64,000 bases of DNA from the NCBI RefSeq assembly GCF_012931685.1, contig NZ_JABANC010000001.1, forward strand, positions 372,001 to 436,000, read 5' to 3'. Positions 55,813-64,000 of this stretch are shown here, piece after piece (the first letter of the stretch is position 1; each line of letters starts with the position of its first letter). The DNA comes from Hanstruepera ponticola. Lineage in GTDB: Bacteria; Bacteroidota; Bacteroidia; Flavobacteriales; Flavobacteriaceae. The position numbers and the translations under genes were made by a program. The notes below the pieces were generated by a model. That model ran no database searches. It was not told the DNA's origin and was given only the letters and a program-made list of their open reading frames with translations.

Positions 55813-57183
55813 TTGGTAGAAGAAAACGAAAACATACAATTTCAATTGACTGATGAACTCATTGAAAAGGTTGAAACCCTTATCGAACAACAAGACGATA
55901 AAGAGTTAAAAACCCTTTTTAAAGAGTTCCATTACGCTGATATTGCCGAAATTCTTGATGAACTCAATCAAGAGGAAGCAGTTTATGTTATTAAGCTATT
56001 AGATTCCGAAACCACTTCGGATGTCTTAATGGAATTAGATGAGGACATTAGAGAAAAGGTTTTAAAAAATCTTTCAGCCAAAGAGATTGCTGAAGAAATT
56101 GAAGAGCTAGATACCGATGATGCGGCGGACATGATTTCGGAACTTCCCGAAGAACGTCAGGAAGAAGTTATTTCAAATATTGAAGATGCTGAACACAAAG
56201 CCGAAATTGAAGAGCTTTTAGCTTATGATGAAGATACGGCTGGTGGCCTCATGGCTAAAGAATTGGTAAAAGTCTATGAAACCTGGACTGTTGCTGGTTG
56301 TATGCGTCGCATTCGTGGCCAAGCCAAAGATGTTACACGTGTGCATTCCATTTACGTGGTTGATAAAGAAGACAAACTTATTGGAAGATTATCATTAAAA
56401 GATCTCATTACTGCAAAAAGCGACCAAAAAATTGCTGAAATATCTAACTCCAATGTTGACTATGTTTATGTTGATGAAGATGTGGAGGACGTTGCCAAAA
56501 TCATGCAAAAATACGATTTGGAAGCCATTCCTGTTTTAGATAAAAACAACACGCTTGTTGGACGTATTACTATTGATGATATTGTTGATGTCATTCGTGA
56601 AGAAGCTGATAAGGATTACCAGTTAGCAGCAGGTATCTCTCAAGATGTTGAAGCAGATGATAGTATTCTTGAACTCACCAAAGCGCGACTACCTTGGCTT
56701 ATTTTAGGTCTGTTTGGTGGTTTAGGAAGTGTGTTTATTATGAAAGACTATGAGCATATCATGTCTACTGTCCCTTCCTTGTTTTTTTACACACCTTTAA
56801 TAGCTGCTATGGCTGGAAATGTTGGTGTACAATCGAGTGCTATTATTGTTCAAGGTTTAGCAAATGACAATGTAAAAGGTAGTCTACTGAAGCGTTTACT
56901 AAAGGAAGTTGGCTTAAGTCTTATTAACGGCTTTGCTTTAGCTTTACTGGTTATACTCTTTGGGTTTATAATTGGTCAAGACACAACTGAAAGCATTGCT
57001 ATAGCAGTTTCAATGATGTCTGTTATTGTTGTGGCAGCACTTGTTGGGACATTCGTTCCTATTATTCTAGATAAACGCGGAATTGACCCAGCAATAGCGA
57101 CAGGTCCATTTATTACAACTAGTAATGATATTTTAGGTATTTATTTATTTTTTGTTTTAGCAGGATTGATTATTGGGTTCTAA
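55813..57183 (+). CDS. mgtE: Magnesium transporter MgtE
   Basis: A 456-residue magnesium channel: N-terminal superhelical MgtE_N domain (about 10-125), two CBS domains (about 130-255) for magnesium sensing, and five membrane helices (about 285-455) with AAMAGNVGVQSSAIIVQGLA and ATGPFITTSNDILGI. The start is TTG (55813), since no ATG lies before the N-terminal domain; it is 5 bp after the rsmA stop. Confidence 0.94.
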   Translation: MVEENENIQFQLTDELIEKVETLIEQQDDKELKTLFKEFHYADIAEILDELNQEEAVYVIKLLDSETTSDVLMELDEDIREKVLKNLSAKEIAEEIEELDTDDAADMISELPEERQEEVISNIEDAEHKAEIEELLAYDEDTAGGLMAKELVKVYETWTVAGCMRRIRGQAKDVTRVHSIYVVDKEDKLIGRLSLKDLITAKSDQKIAEISNSNVDYVYVDEDVEDVAKIMQKYDLEAIPVLDKNNTLVGRITIDDIVDVIREEADKDYQLAAGISQDVEADDSILELTKARLPWLILGLFGGLGSVFIMKDYEHIMSTVPSLFFYTPLIAAMAGNVGVQSSAIIVQGLANDNVKGSLLKRLLKEVGLSLINGFALALLVILFGFIIGQDTTESIAIAVSMMSVIVVAALVGTFVPIILDKRGIDPAIATGPFITTSNDILGIYLFFVLAGLIIGF

Positions 57184-57211
57184 ATACCGATCGCTTTTGT
57201 ACCTTTATACT

Positions 57212-57577
57212 ATGAAAGCTATAAATATTCAAGATAAATTTTCGAAATTTTCGAAAAACTGGCATCCACATCAGATAGCAGTAGTAGATGATATGCAGGT
57301 TATTTTAGCCAAATTAAAAGGTGAATTTGTTTGGCATAAACACGACAATGAAGATGAGCTATTTCAAGTTATAAAAGGAACCCTTTACATGCAATTCCGA
57401 GACAGAACTGAAACCGTTAATGAAGGCGAATTAATAGTTGTTCCAAAAGGTGTTGAACATTATCCCATGACCAAAAACGATGAGGAAGTACATGTACTTC
57501 TTTTTGAAAAATTAAGTACCGCACATACTGGTCAAGTTAAACACGAGAAAACTCAAACGTATTACCCAAAAATATAA
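57212..57577 (+). CDS. Cupin-domain protein
   Basis: A 121-residue single-domain cupin starting MKAINIQDKFSKF; the frame is open to 57173 but that part overlaps the mgtE end. Metal-binding motifs: FVWHKHDNEDELFQV (His-x-His-xxxx-Glu) and GVEHYPM. Substrate unknown. The DUF6090 gene follows after 2 bp. Confidence 0.87.
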   Translation: MKAINIQDKFSKFSKNWHPHQIAVVDDMQVILAKLKGEFVWHKHDNEDELFQVIKGTLYMQFRDRTETVNEGELIVVPKGVEHYPMTKNDEEVHVLLFEKLSTAHTGQVKHEKTQTYYPKI

Positions 57578-57579
57578 TA

Positions 57580-58320
57580 ATGTTTAAATTCTTTCGAATA
57601 GTACGATATAACCTTATGAATGAAAATAAAACTGGGAAATACTTTAAATACGCCATTGGTGAAATTACACTCGTGGTTATAGGAATCTTGATTGCGCTTC
57701 AGATTAATAATTGGAATGATAATAGAATAGCACAAATTTCAAAAACGCAATATTGCAAACAATTATTGGAAGAATTAGAATTAGACGCTAAAGGAATAAA
57801 CTCTCAAATTGATAAGTTGAGCAGTGCTATAAAAGCTTATAACGCTTATGACGTTATCTACGAATCTTCAAATATACCATTGGATACTATTTATAGTAAT
57901 ATGAAAAAACTTCCTTCAATTTATGATCAAACATCATTCAATACAAAGACAATTGACGTATTAAAATCTACAGGAGATATAAAGCTTTTACCTAATGAAA
58001 TTCAAACACTTTTAGTAACTCTTGAAACTCTACAAGGACTTTACTATAAATATAATGATGCTAATTATGGTATATATTTAAGTTCGGTTAATGAAACATA
58101 TCTTATGAACGTCTTATCTATTGAACGTAAATTAACAAATCAAGATTCTCTTGCTAAAGCATTAGATTTTAAGAACAAATTACCAGAGCAATTAGCTAAG
58201 CAACATTTAGCATTTAACTCAAAACATTTCGCGGATATAAATGCATCAAGAAGCCTAAATACTATTTTAAAAACCGTTAATGAATTGACTATTCTTGTTG
58301 AGAAAGAATTAGAAAATTAG
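57580..58320 (+). CDS. DUF6090 family membrane-anchored protein (copy 1)
   Basis: A 246-residue protein. The N-terminus has a cytoplasmic basic segment, then one membrane helix at about 28-45 (EITLVVIGILIALQINNWND), followed by a helical extracytoplasmic region of unknown function. The adjacent gene, 1 bp downstream, encodes a paralogue with a nearly identical N-terminus, so this is a tandem duplication. Confidence 0.85.
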   Translation: MFKFFRIVRYNLMNENKTGKYFKYAIGEITLVVIGILIALQINNWNDNRIAQISKTQYCKQLLEELELDAKGINSQIDKLSSAIKAYNAYDVIYESSNIPLDTIYSNMKKLPSIYDQTSFNTKTIDVLKSTGDIKLLPNEIQTLLVTLETLQGLYYKYNDANYGIYLSSVNETYLMNVLSIERKLTNQDSLAKALDFKNKLPEQLAKQHLAFNSKHFADINASRSLNTILKTVNELTILVEKELEN

Positions 58321-58321
58321 A

Positions 58322-59038
58322 ATGATAAAATTTTTTAGACATATACGTCATTCTTTAATAAACCAAAATAAAATTGGTAAATACTTTAAATATGCTATTG
58401 GTGAAATATTACTTGTAGTGATTGGAATTTTGATTGCTTTGCAGATTAATAACTGGAATGATGAAAGAAAAAATAGAGCCTACGAAAGAAAAATCTTAAC
58501 ACTCATCAATGAAAATTTAAAAAACGACTCTATTAATCTATCAATTGAATTAAATAAATCGAGAGAATCTAACCAATTAACAAATCGATTATTACAACAA
58601 GTTAATTCAGGAAAATATAGCGACAGTTTAAATAATTGGTTGGGCAAAATAATTTCTTTTGAACGTTTTAAATCGCAATCTAGTGCCTTTGAAGTTTTAA
58701 AATCAAAAGGTATCGATATTATTTCAGATACAGAGTTGCAATTAGAATTAATAAGTTATTATGACGAAAGCGTAAATAATGTTTATGTAGCTCATAAGGA
58801 TGTTGAAGAATCTTTTAAAAAGGATTGGGAACCAATAATTCAAAAAGAATTTTCAGATTATAAATGGCGTGAATATGCTATTCCGAATGATTCGAAAGCG
58901 TTATTTAAGAAAAAGCCAATCGTTAATTATTTAAGGTTTTATAAAGAGAATAGATCTAGTGGTGAAATCTATTCGGAAATTGCATTAGATAAAATATCAA
59001 AAATCAGAAAACTATCTAAAAAATATGTTACGGATTAA
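58322..59038 (+). CDS. DUF6090 family membrane-anchored protein (copy 2)
   Basis: A 238-residue paralogue of the preceding protein. The first 48 residues (basic segment plus helix EILLVVIGILIALQINNWND) are almost the same as in copy 1, while the remaining 190 are strongly diverged, which suggests a conserved anchor and variable outer domain. Function unknown. Confidence 0.85.
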   Translation: MIKFFRHIRHSLINQNKIGKYFKYAIGEILLVVIGILIALQINNWNDERKNRAYERKILTLINENLKNDSINLSIELNKSRESNQLTNRLLQQVNSGKYSDSLNNWLGKIISFERFKSQSSAFEVLKSKGIDIISDTELQLELISYYDESVNNVYVAHKDVEESFKKDWEPIIQKEFSDYKWREYAIPNDSKALFKKKPIVNYLRFYKENRSSGEIYSEIALDKISKIRKLSKKYVTD

Positions 59039-59084
59039 TACTTCATGAAATTATGCTTTTATCTTTCAAAAATTGGACGTTATT

Positions 59085-60029
59085 ATGAAAATCCTCCACC
59101 TCGACACGAATCATCCATTATTAATCAATCAACTTAATGATTTAGGCTTCACTAATCATGAAGATTATTCGTCATCAAAAGAAGAAGTTGAATCAAAAAT
59201 TCATGAATACGATGGTATCGTTATTCGTAGTCGATTTACTATTGATAAACAATTTTTGAATGCTGCTAAAAATCTCAAGTTTATAGGACGTGTTGGTGCA
59301 GGATTAGAAAATATTGATTGTGACTATGCAGAAGAAAAAGGTGTTTATCTTATTTCAGCACCTAAAGGCAATCGAAATGCTGTTGGCGAACATGCATTAG
59401 GTATGTTACTGTCACTTTTTAATAAGCTCAACAAAGCCGATAAAGAAGTGCGCGAAGGAAAATGGCTTCGTGAAGACAATCGTGGTGTAGAATTAGATGG
59501 GAAAATAGTAGGTATTATTGGATATGGCAATATGGGAAAAGCCTTTGCAAAAAAGCTTCGTGGGTTTGATATTGATGTTATTTGTTATGATATAAAAGAT
59601 GGCGTTGGTGATGAATATGCTAAACAAGTTACTTTAAAAGAATTTCAAGAACGTGTTGATGTAGTTAGTTTACACACACCACAAACAGCCTTAACACTGA
59701 ACATGATTAATAAGGCATTTATCAATGCCTTTGCAAAACCGTTTTGGTTTATCAATACAGCTCGTGGGAAAAGTGTGGTAACAAATGATTTGGCAAAAGC
59801 TTTACAATCAGGTAAAATTCTTGGTGCTGGTTTAGATGTTTTAGAATATGAAAAAGCATCCTTTGAAAATTTATTTAAAAAAAGTGATGAAGACATGCCA
59901 TTAGCATTTCGATTTTTAATCGAAGCAAATAATGTAATCCTCTCGCCTCACGTTGCAGGATGGACTGCAGAAAGTAAAGAAAAGCTAGCACAGACAATAG
60001 TCGATAAAATTAAAGCCAAATTTTGCTAA
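59085..60029 (+). CDS. D-2-hydroxyacid dehydrogenase (phosphoglycerate dehydrogenase-like)
   Basis: A 314-residue NAD-dependent dehydrogenase starting MKILHLDTNHPLL. Landmarks: FIGRVGAGLENIDCDYAE, the NAD loop GIIGYGNMGKAFA, catalytic Arg in NTARGKSVV, Glu in LEYEKASF region, and His in LSPHVAGWT. It lacks the C-terminal ACT domain of full-length SerA. It may act in serine synthesis or on other 2-hydroxyacids; the substrate is not decided by sequence. Confidence 0.88.
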   Translation: MKILHLDTNHPLLINQLNDLGFTNHEDYSSSKEEVESKIHEYDGIVIRSRFTIDKQFLNAAKNLKFIGRVGAGLENIDCDYAEEKGVYLISAPKGNRNAVGEHALGMLLSLFNKLNKADKEVREGKWLREDNRGVELDGKIVGIIGYGNMGKAFAKKLRGFDIDVICYDIKDGVGDEYAKQVTLKEFQERVDVVSLHTPQTALTLNMINKAFINAFAKPFWFINTARGKSVVTNDLAKALQSGKILGAGLDVLEYEKASFENLFKKSDEDMPLAFRFLIEANNVILSPHVAGWTAESKEKLAQTIVDKIKAKFC

Positions 60030-60038
60030 CTTTCTAAC

Positions 60039-60449
60039 ATGAAAAAAACAATTCTTGTTTTTGGCTTACTCATTTTAGCACTACTTGTATTATTTCAATT
60101 AAGTAAATTTTCTGTTGTTTCTGGAGATATGAATATTGAAAGCACAATTGCAATTGTAGCTGTTATATTCTTTTTTGTTGGTGTTTATATTCACAAAAAA
60201 AGCTTGCCAAAAGAGCAGTTGGAATCCAATGAAATAGACACTTCCAAAATTCAGCAACTAGATATAACTAATAGAGAGTATGAGGTTTTAAAATTTATAT
60301 CTGAAGGCTTATCGAACAAAGAGATTGGTGAAAAATTATTTGTGTCTGAAAGTACCATAAAAACACATGTGTCTAATCTATTGGTAAAATTGAATGCCAA
60401 ACGACGAACGGAAGCTGTAAAAATTGCCAAACAACTTCAAATTATTTAA
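60039..60449 (+). CDS. Membrane-anchored LuxR-type helix-turn-helix protein
   Basis: A 136-residue protein with two hydrophobic segments at about residues 4-20 and 34-52, then a LuxR/GerE DNA-binding domain at 73-136 (TNREYEVLKFISEGLSNKEI, VSESTIKTHVSNLLVKLNAK). It has no receiver or ligand domain. It is followed by an intergenic region with two 13-bp direct repeats in front of the VOC operon, the likely target of this regulator. It lies 9 bp after the dehydrogenase gene. Confidence 0.88.
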   Translation: MKKTILVFGLLILALLVLFQLSKFSVVSGDMNIESTIAIVAVIFFFVGVYIHKKSLPKEQLESNEIDTSKIQQLDITNREYEVLKFISEGLSNKEIGEKLFVSESTIKTHVSNLLVKLNAKRRTEAVKIAKQLQII

Positions 60450-60465
60450 TTTCTTTACTTTTAGG

Positions 60466-60500
60466 ACTAAAGTATGAGTCATTTGGTACTTTAGTATGAG
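60466..60500 (+). promoter_or_regulatory. Tandem activator site: two 13-bp direct repeats 22 bp apart
   Basis: ACTAAAGTATGAG (60466-60478) and ACTTTAGTATGAG (60488-60500), identical at 11 of 13 bases, start-to-start 22 bp (two helical turns). They end 21 bp before the -7 element of the VOC operon, at the usual place for an activator. Confidence 0.7.
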
Positions 60501-60521
60501 CCTTTTTTTCTACTGTTATGC

Positions 60522-60529
60522 TACTTTTG
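60522..60529 (+). promoter_or_regulatory. -7 element of VOC operon
   Basis: TACTTTTG, perfect consensus; no TTG -33 box at the usual spacing, where the second direct repeat stands instead. Confidence 0.6.
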
Positions 60530-60555
60530 ACAAACAACATTAAATAACTTTAATT

Positions 60556-60927
60556 ATGAAATTAGGAGCTTTTTCTATGAGCTTAAGTGTAAAAGACTTA
60601 TCAGCTTCAAAATTGTTTTATGAGAAATTAGGTTTTCAAGTTTTTGCTGGAGACATGGACAAGAATTATCTCATTATGAAAAATGGCAATGCTTTAATAG
60701 GCTTATTTCAAGGCATGTTTGAAAATAACATTTTAACCTTTAATCCAGGTTGGGATGAGAATGCAAACACGCTTGAAAGCTTTACAAATGTTCGTGATAT
60801 TCAAGCGCATTTAAAAAAACAAGATATCTCATTTCACACCGAAGTAAAAGAAAACACTTCTGGTCCTGGAAGTTTTGTAATTTCAGATCCAGATGGAAAC
60901 ACCATTTTAGTAGATCAACACATTTAA
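60556..60927 (+). CDS. VOC-superfamily (glyoxalase/bleomycin resistance-type) protein 1
   Basis: A 123-residue protein of the VOC fold: MSLSVKDLSASKLFYEKLGF at the N-terminus and PGSFVISDPDGNTILVDQH at the C-terminus, both typical glyoxalase/dioxygenase strands with a metal-binding acidic or His residue. Substrate unknown. First gene of a four-gene operon with the activator-type promoter. Confidence 0.87.
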   Translation: MKLGAFSMSLSVKDLSASKLFYEKLGFQVFAGDMDKNYLIMKNGNALIGLFQGMFENNILTFNPGWDENANTLESFTNVRDIQAHLKKQDISFHTEVKENTSGPGSFVISDPDGNTILVDQHI

Positions 60928-60947
60928 TAAAACTAACTTAAAATATT

Positions 60948-61457
60948 ATGAAAAACACAGTTATTAAGTACGGACTTTACGCATTATTAAGTGGCTTTAT
61001 CTTATTCGGATTACCTTTCTTGTTTGGTATGGGAGTCGATTTTGATTATGGTGAACTGATTGGTTATACATCAATGATACTATCTCTATTATTTGTTTAT
61101 TTTGGCATAAAACATTATCGTGACAAGGTTAATGAAGGGAAAGTTTCTTTAGGAAAAGCTATTAAAATCGGCATGCTGATAGCTTTGTTTTCTGCTGTTG
61201 GTGTTGCGCTATTTGATTACATCTATACAACGCAAATTAACCCTGATTTTGCTAATGAATATCTAGATTATTCTATAAAAAAAATGGAAACCACTTTATC
61301 TCCTGAAGAATTAAAGATTAAAAGTGCAGAGCTCAAACAACAAATGGAAGATTATGGAAGCCCAACTTTTATGGCTATCATGATGTTTGCCTCTGTTGTA
61401 ATCCTAGGATTTGTTATATCTTTAATTTCTGGATTAATTTTACAACGTAAAAACTAA
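60948..61457 (+). CDS. DUF4199 family membrane protein
   Basis: A 169-residue protein with four hydrophobic segments and a polar loop between helices 3 and 4. The layout and GKAIKIGMLIALFSAVGVAL region match DUF4199, a Bacteroidota family without known function. Second gene of the VOC operon. Confidence 0.83.
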   Translation: MKNTVIKYGLYALLSGFILFGLPFLFGMGVDFDYGELIGYTSMILSLLFVYFGIKHYRDKVNEGKVSLGKAIKIGMLIALFSAVGVALFDYIYTTQINPDFANEYLDYSIKKMETTLSPEELKIKSAELKQQMEDYGSPTFMAIMMFASVVILGFVISLISGLILQRKN

Positions 61458-61461
61458 TATT

Positions 61462-61920
61462 ATGCAATATGAAGCTACTTCTCCTGAAGATTACATAAGT
61501 CAAGTACCTGAAGACCGTCAGGAAGCCTTAAAAACATTACGTAAAACTATAAAAGACAATCTGCCAAAAGGATTTGAAGAAGGTATGCAATACAAAATGA
61601 TTGGTTATTATGTGCCACATTCAGTGTATCCAGATGGTTACCATTGTGACCCAAAAACACCATTACCATTTATGAGCTTTGCTTCTCAAAAAAACTCGGT
61701 AAACTTATACCATAGTGGTATTTATGCCAAAAAAGAATTGCATGATTGGTTTGTAAATGAATACCCAAAGCACTGTAAACGTAAACTGGATATGGGTAAA
61801 AGCTGTATTCGTTTTAAAAAAATAGAAGAAATTCCTTTTGAACTCATTGGTGAATTGACTAGAAAAATGACTTGTGACGAATGGATAGACATTTATGAAA
61901 CAGCTTTAAAAAAGAAATAA
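61462..61920 (+). CDS. DUF1801 family protein
   Basis: A 152-residue soluble protein starting MQYEATSPEDYISQVPEDRQ, with RKTIKDNLPKGFEEGMQYKM and a CxxxGKSCIRFKK-like stretch, typical of the DUF1801/YdhG-like fold. Function unknown. It lies 4 bp from each neighbour in the VOC operon. Confidence 0.85.
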   Translation: MQYEATSPEDYISQVPEDRQEALKTLRKTIKDNLPKGFEEGMQYKMIGYYVPHSVYPDGYHCDPKTPLPFMSFASQKNSVNLYHSGIYAKKELHDWFVNEYPKHCKRKLDMGKSCIRFKKIEEIPFELIGELTRKMTCDEWIDIYETALKKK

Positions 61921-61923
61921 AAA

Positions 61924-62310
61924 ATGAAAAAACGCGTAACTGGAATTGGTGGGTTATTTTTTAAAACTAAAGACCCAAATGCTACAAAAAATTGGTATAA
62001 AAAACATCTAGGTTTTAATACCGATGATTATGGCTGTACATTTTGGTGGCAAGATAAAGATGGTAACGATTGCTCAACACAATGGAGCCCATTTCCTGAA
62101 GACACAAAATATTATGAGCCTTCTAAAAAAGATTTCATGTTTAATTACCGTGTCGAAAATTTAAAGGAATTATTAGGCACTTTAAAAGAAGAAGGTGTTA
62201 CAGTTATTGGAGATATTCAAGAGTATGACTATGGAAAATTTGGTTACATTATGGATAATGATGGTAATAAAATAGAACTCTGGGAGCCAGTTGATAGTGC
62301 TTTTAAATAA
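61924..62310 (+). CDS. VOC-superfamily protein 2
   Basis: A 128-residue VOC-fold protein: GIGGLFFKTKDPNATKNWYK at the N-terminus and GKFGYIMDNDGNKIELWEP at the C-terminus. Only distantly like the first VOC protein of the operon, so probably not a recent duplicate. Substrate unknown. Last gene of the operon; no terminator is visible before the convergent gene 3 bp away. Confidence 0.87.
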   Translation: MKKRVTGIGGLFFKTKDPNATKNWYKKHLGFNTDDYGCTFWWQDKDGNDCSTQWSPFPEDTKYYEPSKKDFMFNYRVENLKELLGTLKEEGVTVIGDIQEYDYGKFGYIMDNDGNKIELWEPVDSAFK

Positions 62311-62313
62311 AAA

Positions 62314-63345
62314 TCATTCAAGAGGGATGTAGTCAAGAGGCAAGGCATCTCCCATTCTCATATATCCCATAAAGCCAGAAAATGATAGAGCATTTATTGG
62401 AAAATAATTTCCATAATTATTTAAATAAAAATAAGTGTCGGTAGGTTCTACAGAAGAAATCGTGTTTTCGCCTTTCTTCCCTGAACTATAACCGATATAC
62501 ATAGGTTTGAAAAATCTTACTTTTTTTATTGTCGGATTTTCAGTTGGATACATGCTGATAAAGTTCATTGGCTTCACTTCTTCATTATTATAGTACAATT
62601 TATATCCTTCAGTCCTTAAACTATCTACTAATAGTGCTCTCATAAAATGCAAGACTGATCCTTTATAAGCATCGTCTCTTCTGTTCAAAATTTTACTTCG
62701 AGTGCTTTCTTTTTCATCTTTAAAAAATGCTGTTCCAGAATAATAAAACGCATGTGGATACAATCTTTCTTTTTCGTGCATTTCAAAAATATCACACTTT
62801 ATTTTGAATTCCTGTAAATCATAATTTATTAAATACTCTAACTTTTTATTTCTAATTATAATAGGCTTATCTGAATATGCTATCAACGTGCTATCCGCTC
62901 TGTTTAACTTAAAAACAAGATCGTTCTCATTTAATATGTCACAAGATTTAGCATTTTTAGACGTTCCAATAAAAAAATTTCTAAATAAATCTAACTTATC
63001 ACTTCTTGGCACCTTATCCTTAGCATATAATAAAACTTCATTTAAAGTGCTCACTTCCTCTTTTAAACTAATTTTTAAGGGTTTTCCGGATTTATAGTCT
63101 TTTATTTGTTGCTTTTCATATCCTAAAAAAGAAACAACCAAAGCCGTGTTTATTGAAGTTTTATAGCTTAAAGAGAATTCCCCTTGAGCGTTTGAGGTGG
63201 TACCAATTGTAGTATTATCAAAATAAATAGAAGCACCTTCAATTGGTTGTTGAGAATGACTATCAATGACTACTCCAGAAATTTCTTGAGCATATTGATT
63301 AGAGACACAAAAAAGAATTAAAAAAAACCTAAAACTAATCCTCAT
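62314..63345 (-). CDS. Outer-membrane-type protein with carboxypeptidase-like regulatory domain
   Basis: A 343-residue protein with signal peptide (SNQYAQ) and a CarboxypepD_reg-like beta-sandwich at about 20-105 (GVVIDSHSQQPIEGASIYFD, SFLGYEKQQIKDYKSGKPL). This domain is common at the N-terminus of TonB receptors, but no plug or barrel follows; the remaining 240 residues are not recognised. The start overlaps the upstream acyltransferase gene by 11 bp, which suggests coupling. Confidence 0.82.
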   Translation of the reverse strand: MRISFRFFLILFCVSNQYAQEISGVVIDSHSQQPIEGASIYFDNTTIGTTSNAQGEFSLSYKTSINTALVVSFLGYEKQQIKDYKSGKPLKISLKEEVSTLNEVLLYAKDKVPRSDKLDLFRNFFIGTSKNAKSCDILNENDLVFKLNRADSTLIAYSDKPIIIRNKKLEYLINYDLQEFKIKCDIFEMHEKERLYPHAFYYSGTAFFKDEKESTRSKILNRRDDAYKGSVLHFMRALLVDSLRTEGYKLYYNNEEVKPMNFISMYPTENPTIKKVRFFKPMYIGYSSGKKGENTISSVEPTDTYFYLNNYGNYFPINALSFSGFMGYMRMGDALPLDYIPLE

Positions 63346-64000
63346 TTTGTTCAGAGATTTTTCGCTCTAATTCGGCTTGAAATTCTTCCATGACTGGTTT
63401 TACAGTACTTTCTGGAAGATCTGCTATTTTAATATACATCAAACCATCAACCGAATTATTGAACAAGGGGTCCACATTAAAAGCCACTAGTTTAGCGTTT
63501 TGTTTGATATATTTTTTGAGTAAAACAGGTAATCTTAATGCTCCTGGTTCTACCTCATCAATAATTTTATCAAACTTATTCAAATCGGCTTCAGCTTCAT
63601 CAAAAACAAAATCTTTATCAGCATCTTTGAGCTTCACTTTAAAAGCTTTTTTTGGATGTACATATTGTGCCACATATGGGTCATAATAATGAGACATCAT
63701 GAACTCAATCATTAATGATTTTGAGAAGTTTGAAAATTGATTGCTAATACTCACACCTCCAATCAAGTACTTGTGTTCTGGGTGACGTAATGTTGTATGT
63801 ACAATGCCCTTCCAAAGTAAAAATAAAGGCATAGGTTTTTGTTGATAATCTTTAATGATAAATGCGCGACCCATTTCAATAGATTGACTCATCATTTTAT
63901 ACAATTCTGGTTCAAATCGGAATAAATCCTGAAGGTAAAAACCATCAATTCCATATCGTGAAAATATTTCAGAACCCAAGCCCATTCTATAGGCTCCAGC
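63335..64000 (-). CDS. GNAT-fold (OlsB/hemolysin-like) acyltransferase, C-terminal part (enters from window edge)
   Basis: The frame stays open to the right edge (it reads AGAYRMGLGSEIF at the boundary), so the ATG at 63985 is internal. Visible landmarks: RYGIDGFYLQDLFRF, ELYKMMSQSIEMGRAF, and LLWKGIVHTTLRHPEHKYLI, resembling the acyl-homoserine/ornithine N-acyltransferase-like domain that Bacteroidota fuse to a PlsC phospholipid acyltransferase. The N-terminal half lies outside the window, so the fusion cannot be confirmed. 11-bp overlap with the following gene. Confidence 0.78.
   Translation of the reverse strand, partial: AGAYRMGLGSEIFSRYGIDGFYLQDLFRFEPELYKMMSQSIEMGRAFIIKDYQQKPMPLFLLWKGIVHTTLRHPEHKYLIGGVSISNQFSNFSKSLMIEFMMSHYYDPYVAQYVHPKKAFKVKLKDADKDFVFDEAEADLNKFDKIIDEVEPGALRLPVLLKKYIKQNAKLVAFNVDPLFNNSVDGLMYIKIADLPESTVKPVMEEFQAELERKISEQNED

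Noticed and set aside
1-64000. CRISPR arrays, insertion sequences, prophage or integrative element
   Set aside because: No regularly spaced long repeats, transposase, integrase or phage genes were seen, and gene content is ordinary chromosomal.

Overview
The window is a compact, AT-rich, mostly housekeeping stretch of a Bacteroidota chromosome, almost certainly a marine Flavobacteriaceae relative. The evidence is: the flavobacterial -7 promoter element TAnnTTTG in front of many genes, few Shine-Dalgarno sequences, three proteases with C-terminal type IX secretion sorting domains, a TonB-dependent receptor with a carboxypeptidase-like N-terminal domain, DUF4286/DUF6090/DUF4199 proteins, and L25 in its long Ctc form next to prs. 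No IS element, prophage, CRISPR array, rRNA or origin is seen. The only RNA gene of a known family is one tRNA-Leu(CAA).

Layout. 0-2.8 kb: start of odhA/sucA (leaving the window), a beta-barrel-like protein, and a polyprenyl synthetase pair. 2.8-9.6 kb: TetR-controlled RND efflux operon (TetR, TolC-like, adaptor lipoprotein, pump). 9.7-13.5 kb: aspS and a ClC protein with unusual gate residues. 13.5-20.2 kb: tadA, an M36 secreted protease, dxs and a dGTPase. 20.3-28.8 kb: a probable phosphate-acquisition region with a TonB receptor, beta-helix lipoprotein, YwqK-like protein, OprO/P-type porin and PiT transporter. 28.9-32.5 kb: class Ia ribonucleotide reductase. 33-35.8 kb: LytTR response regulator and histidine kinase. 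35.8-41.3 kb: DUF3109, MarC, short flavoprotein, CtpA protease, dCMP deaminase, HupE-like protein and tRNA-Leu. 41.4-43.8 kb: prs, rplY and pth. 43.8-48.7 kb: two divergent T9SS metalloproteases. 48.8-57.6 kb: ribF, HTTM protein, serS, TPR protein, DUF4286, rsmA, mgtE and cupin. 57.6-64 kb: a DUF6090 pair, hydroxyacid dehydrogenase, a membrane LuxR-HTH protein, a four-gene VOC/DUF operon, and part of an acyltransferase.

The most interesting layer is regulatory. Four promoter regions in the phosphate island carry AACATT-like hexamers repeated every 11 bp, as in Pho boxes. The repeats lie at fixed distances (17, 28 or 39 bp) before the TTTG of a degraded -7 element. A fifth array of four repeats lies beside the YwqK-like gene. 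One of the four promoters precedes no protein gene but a stretch of about 100 bp that ends in a perfect intrinsic terminator, so it is a candidate phosphate-starvation small RNA. Separately, the VOC operon has two 13-bp direct repeats exactly 22 bp apart at the activator position. They lie just downstream of a gene for a membrane-anchored LuxR-type DNA-binding protein, which suggests a small self-contained signalling circuit. The tetR promoter has a palindromic operator over its -33 box. Several promoters sit so close to their start codons that the transcripts should be leaderless or nearly so.
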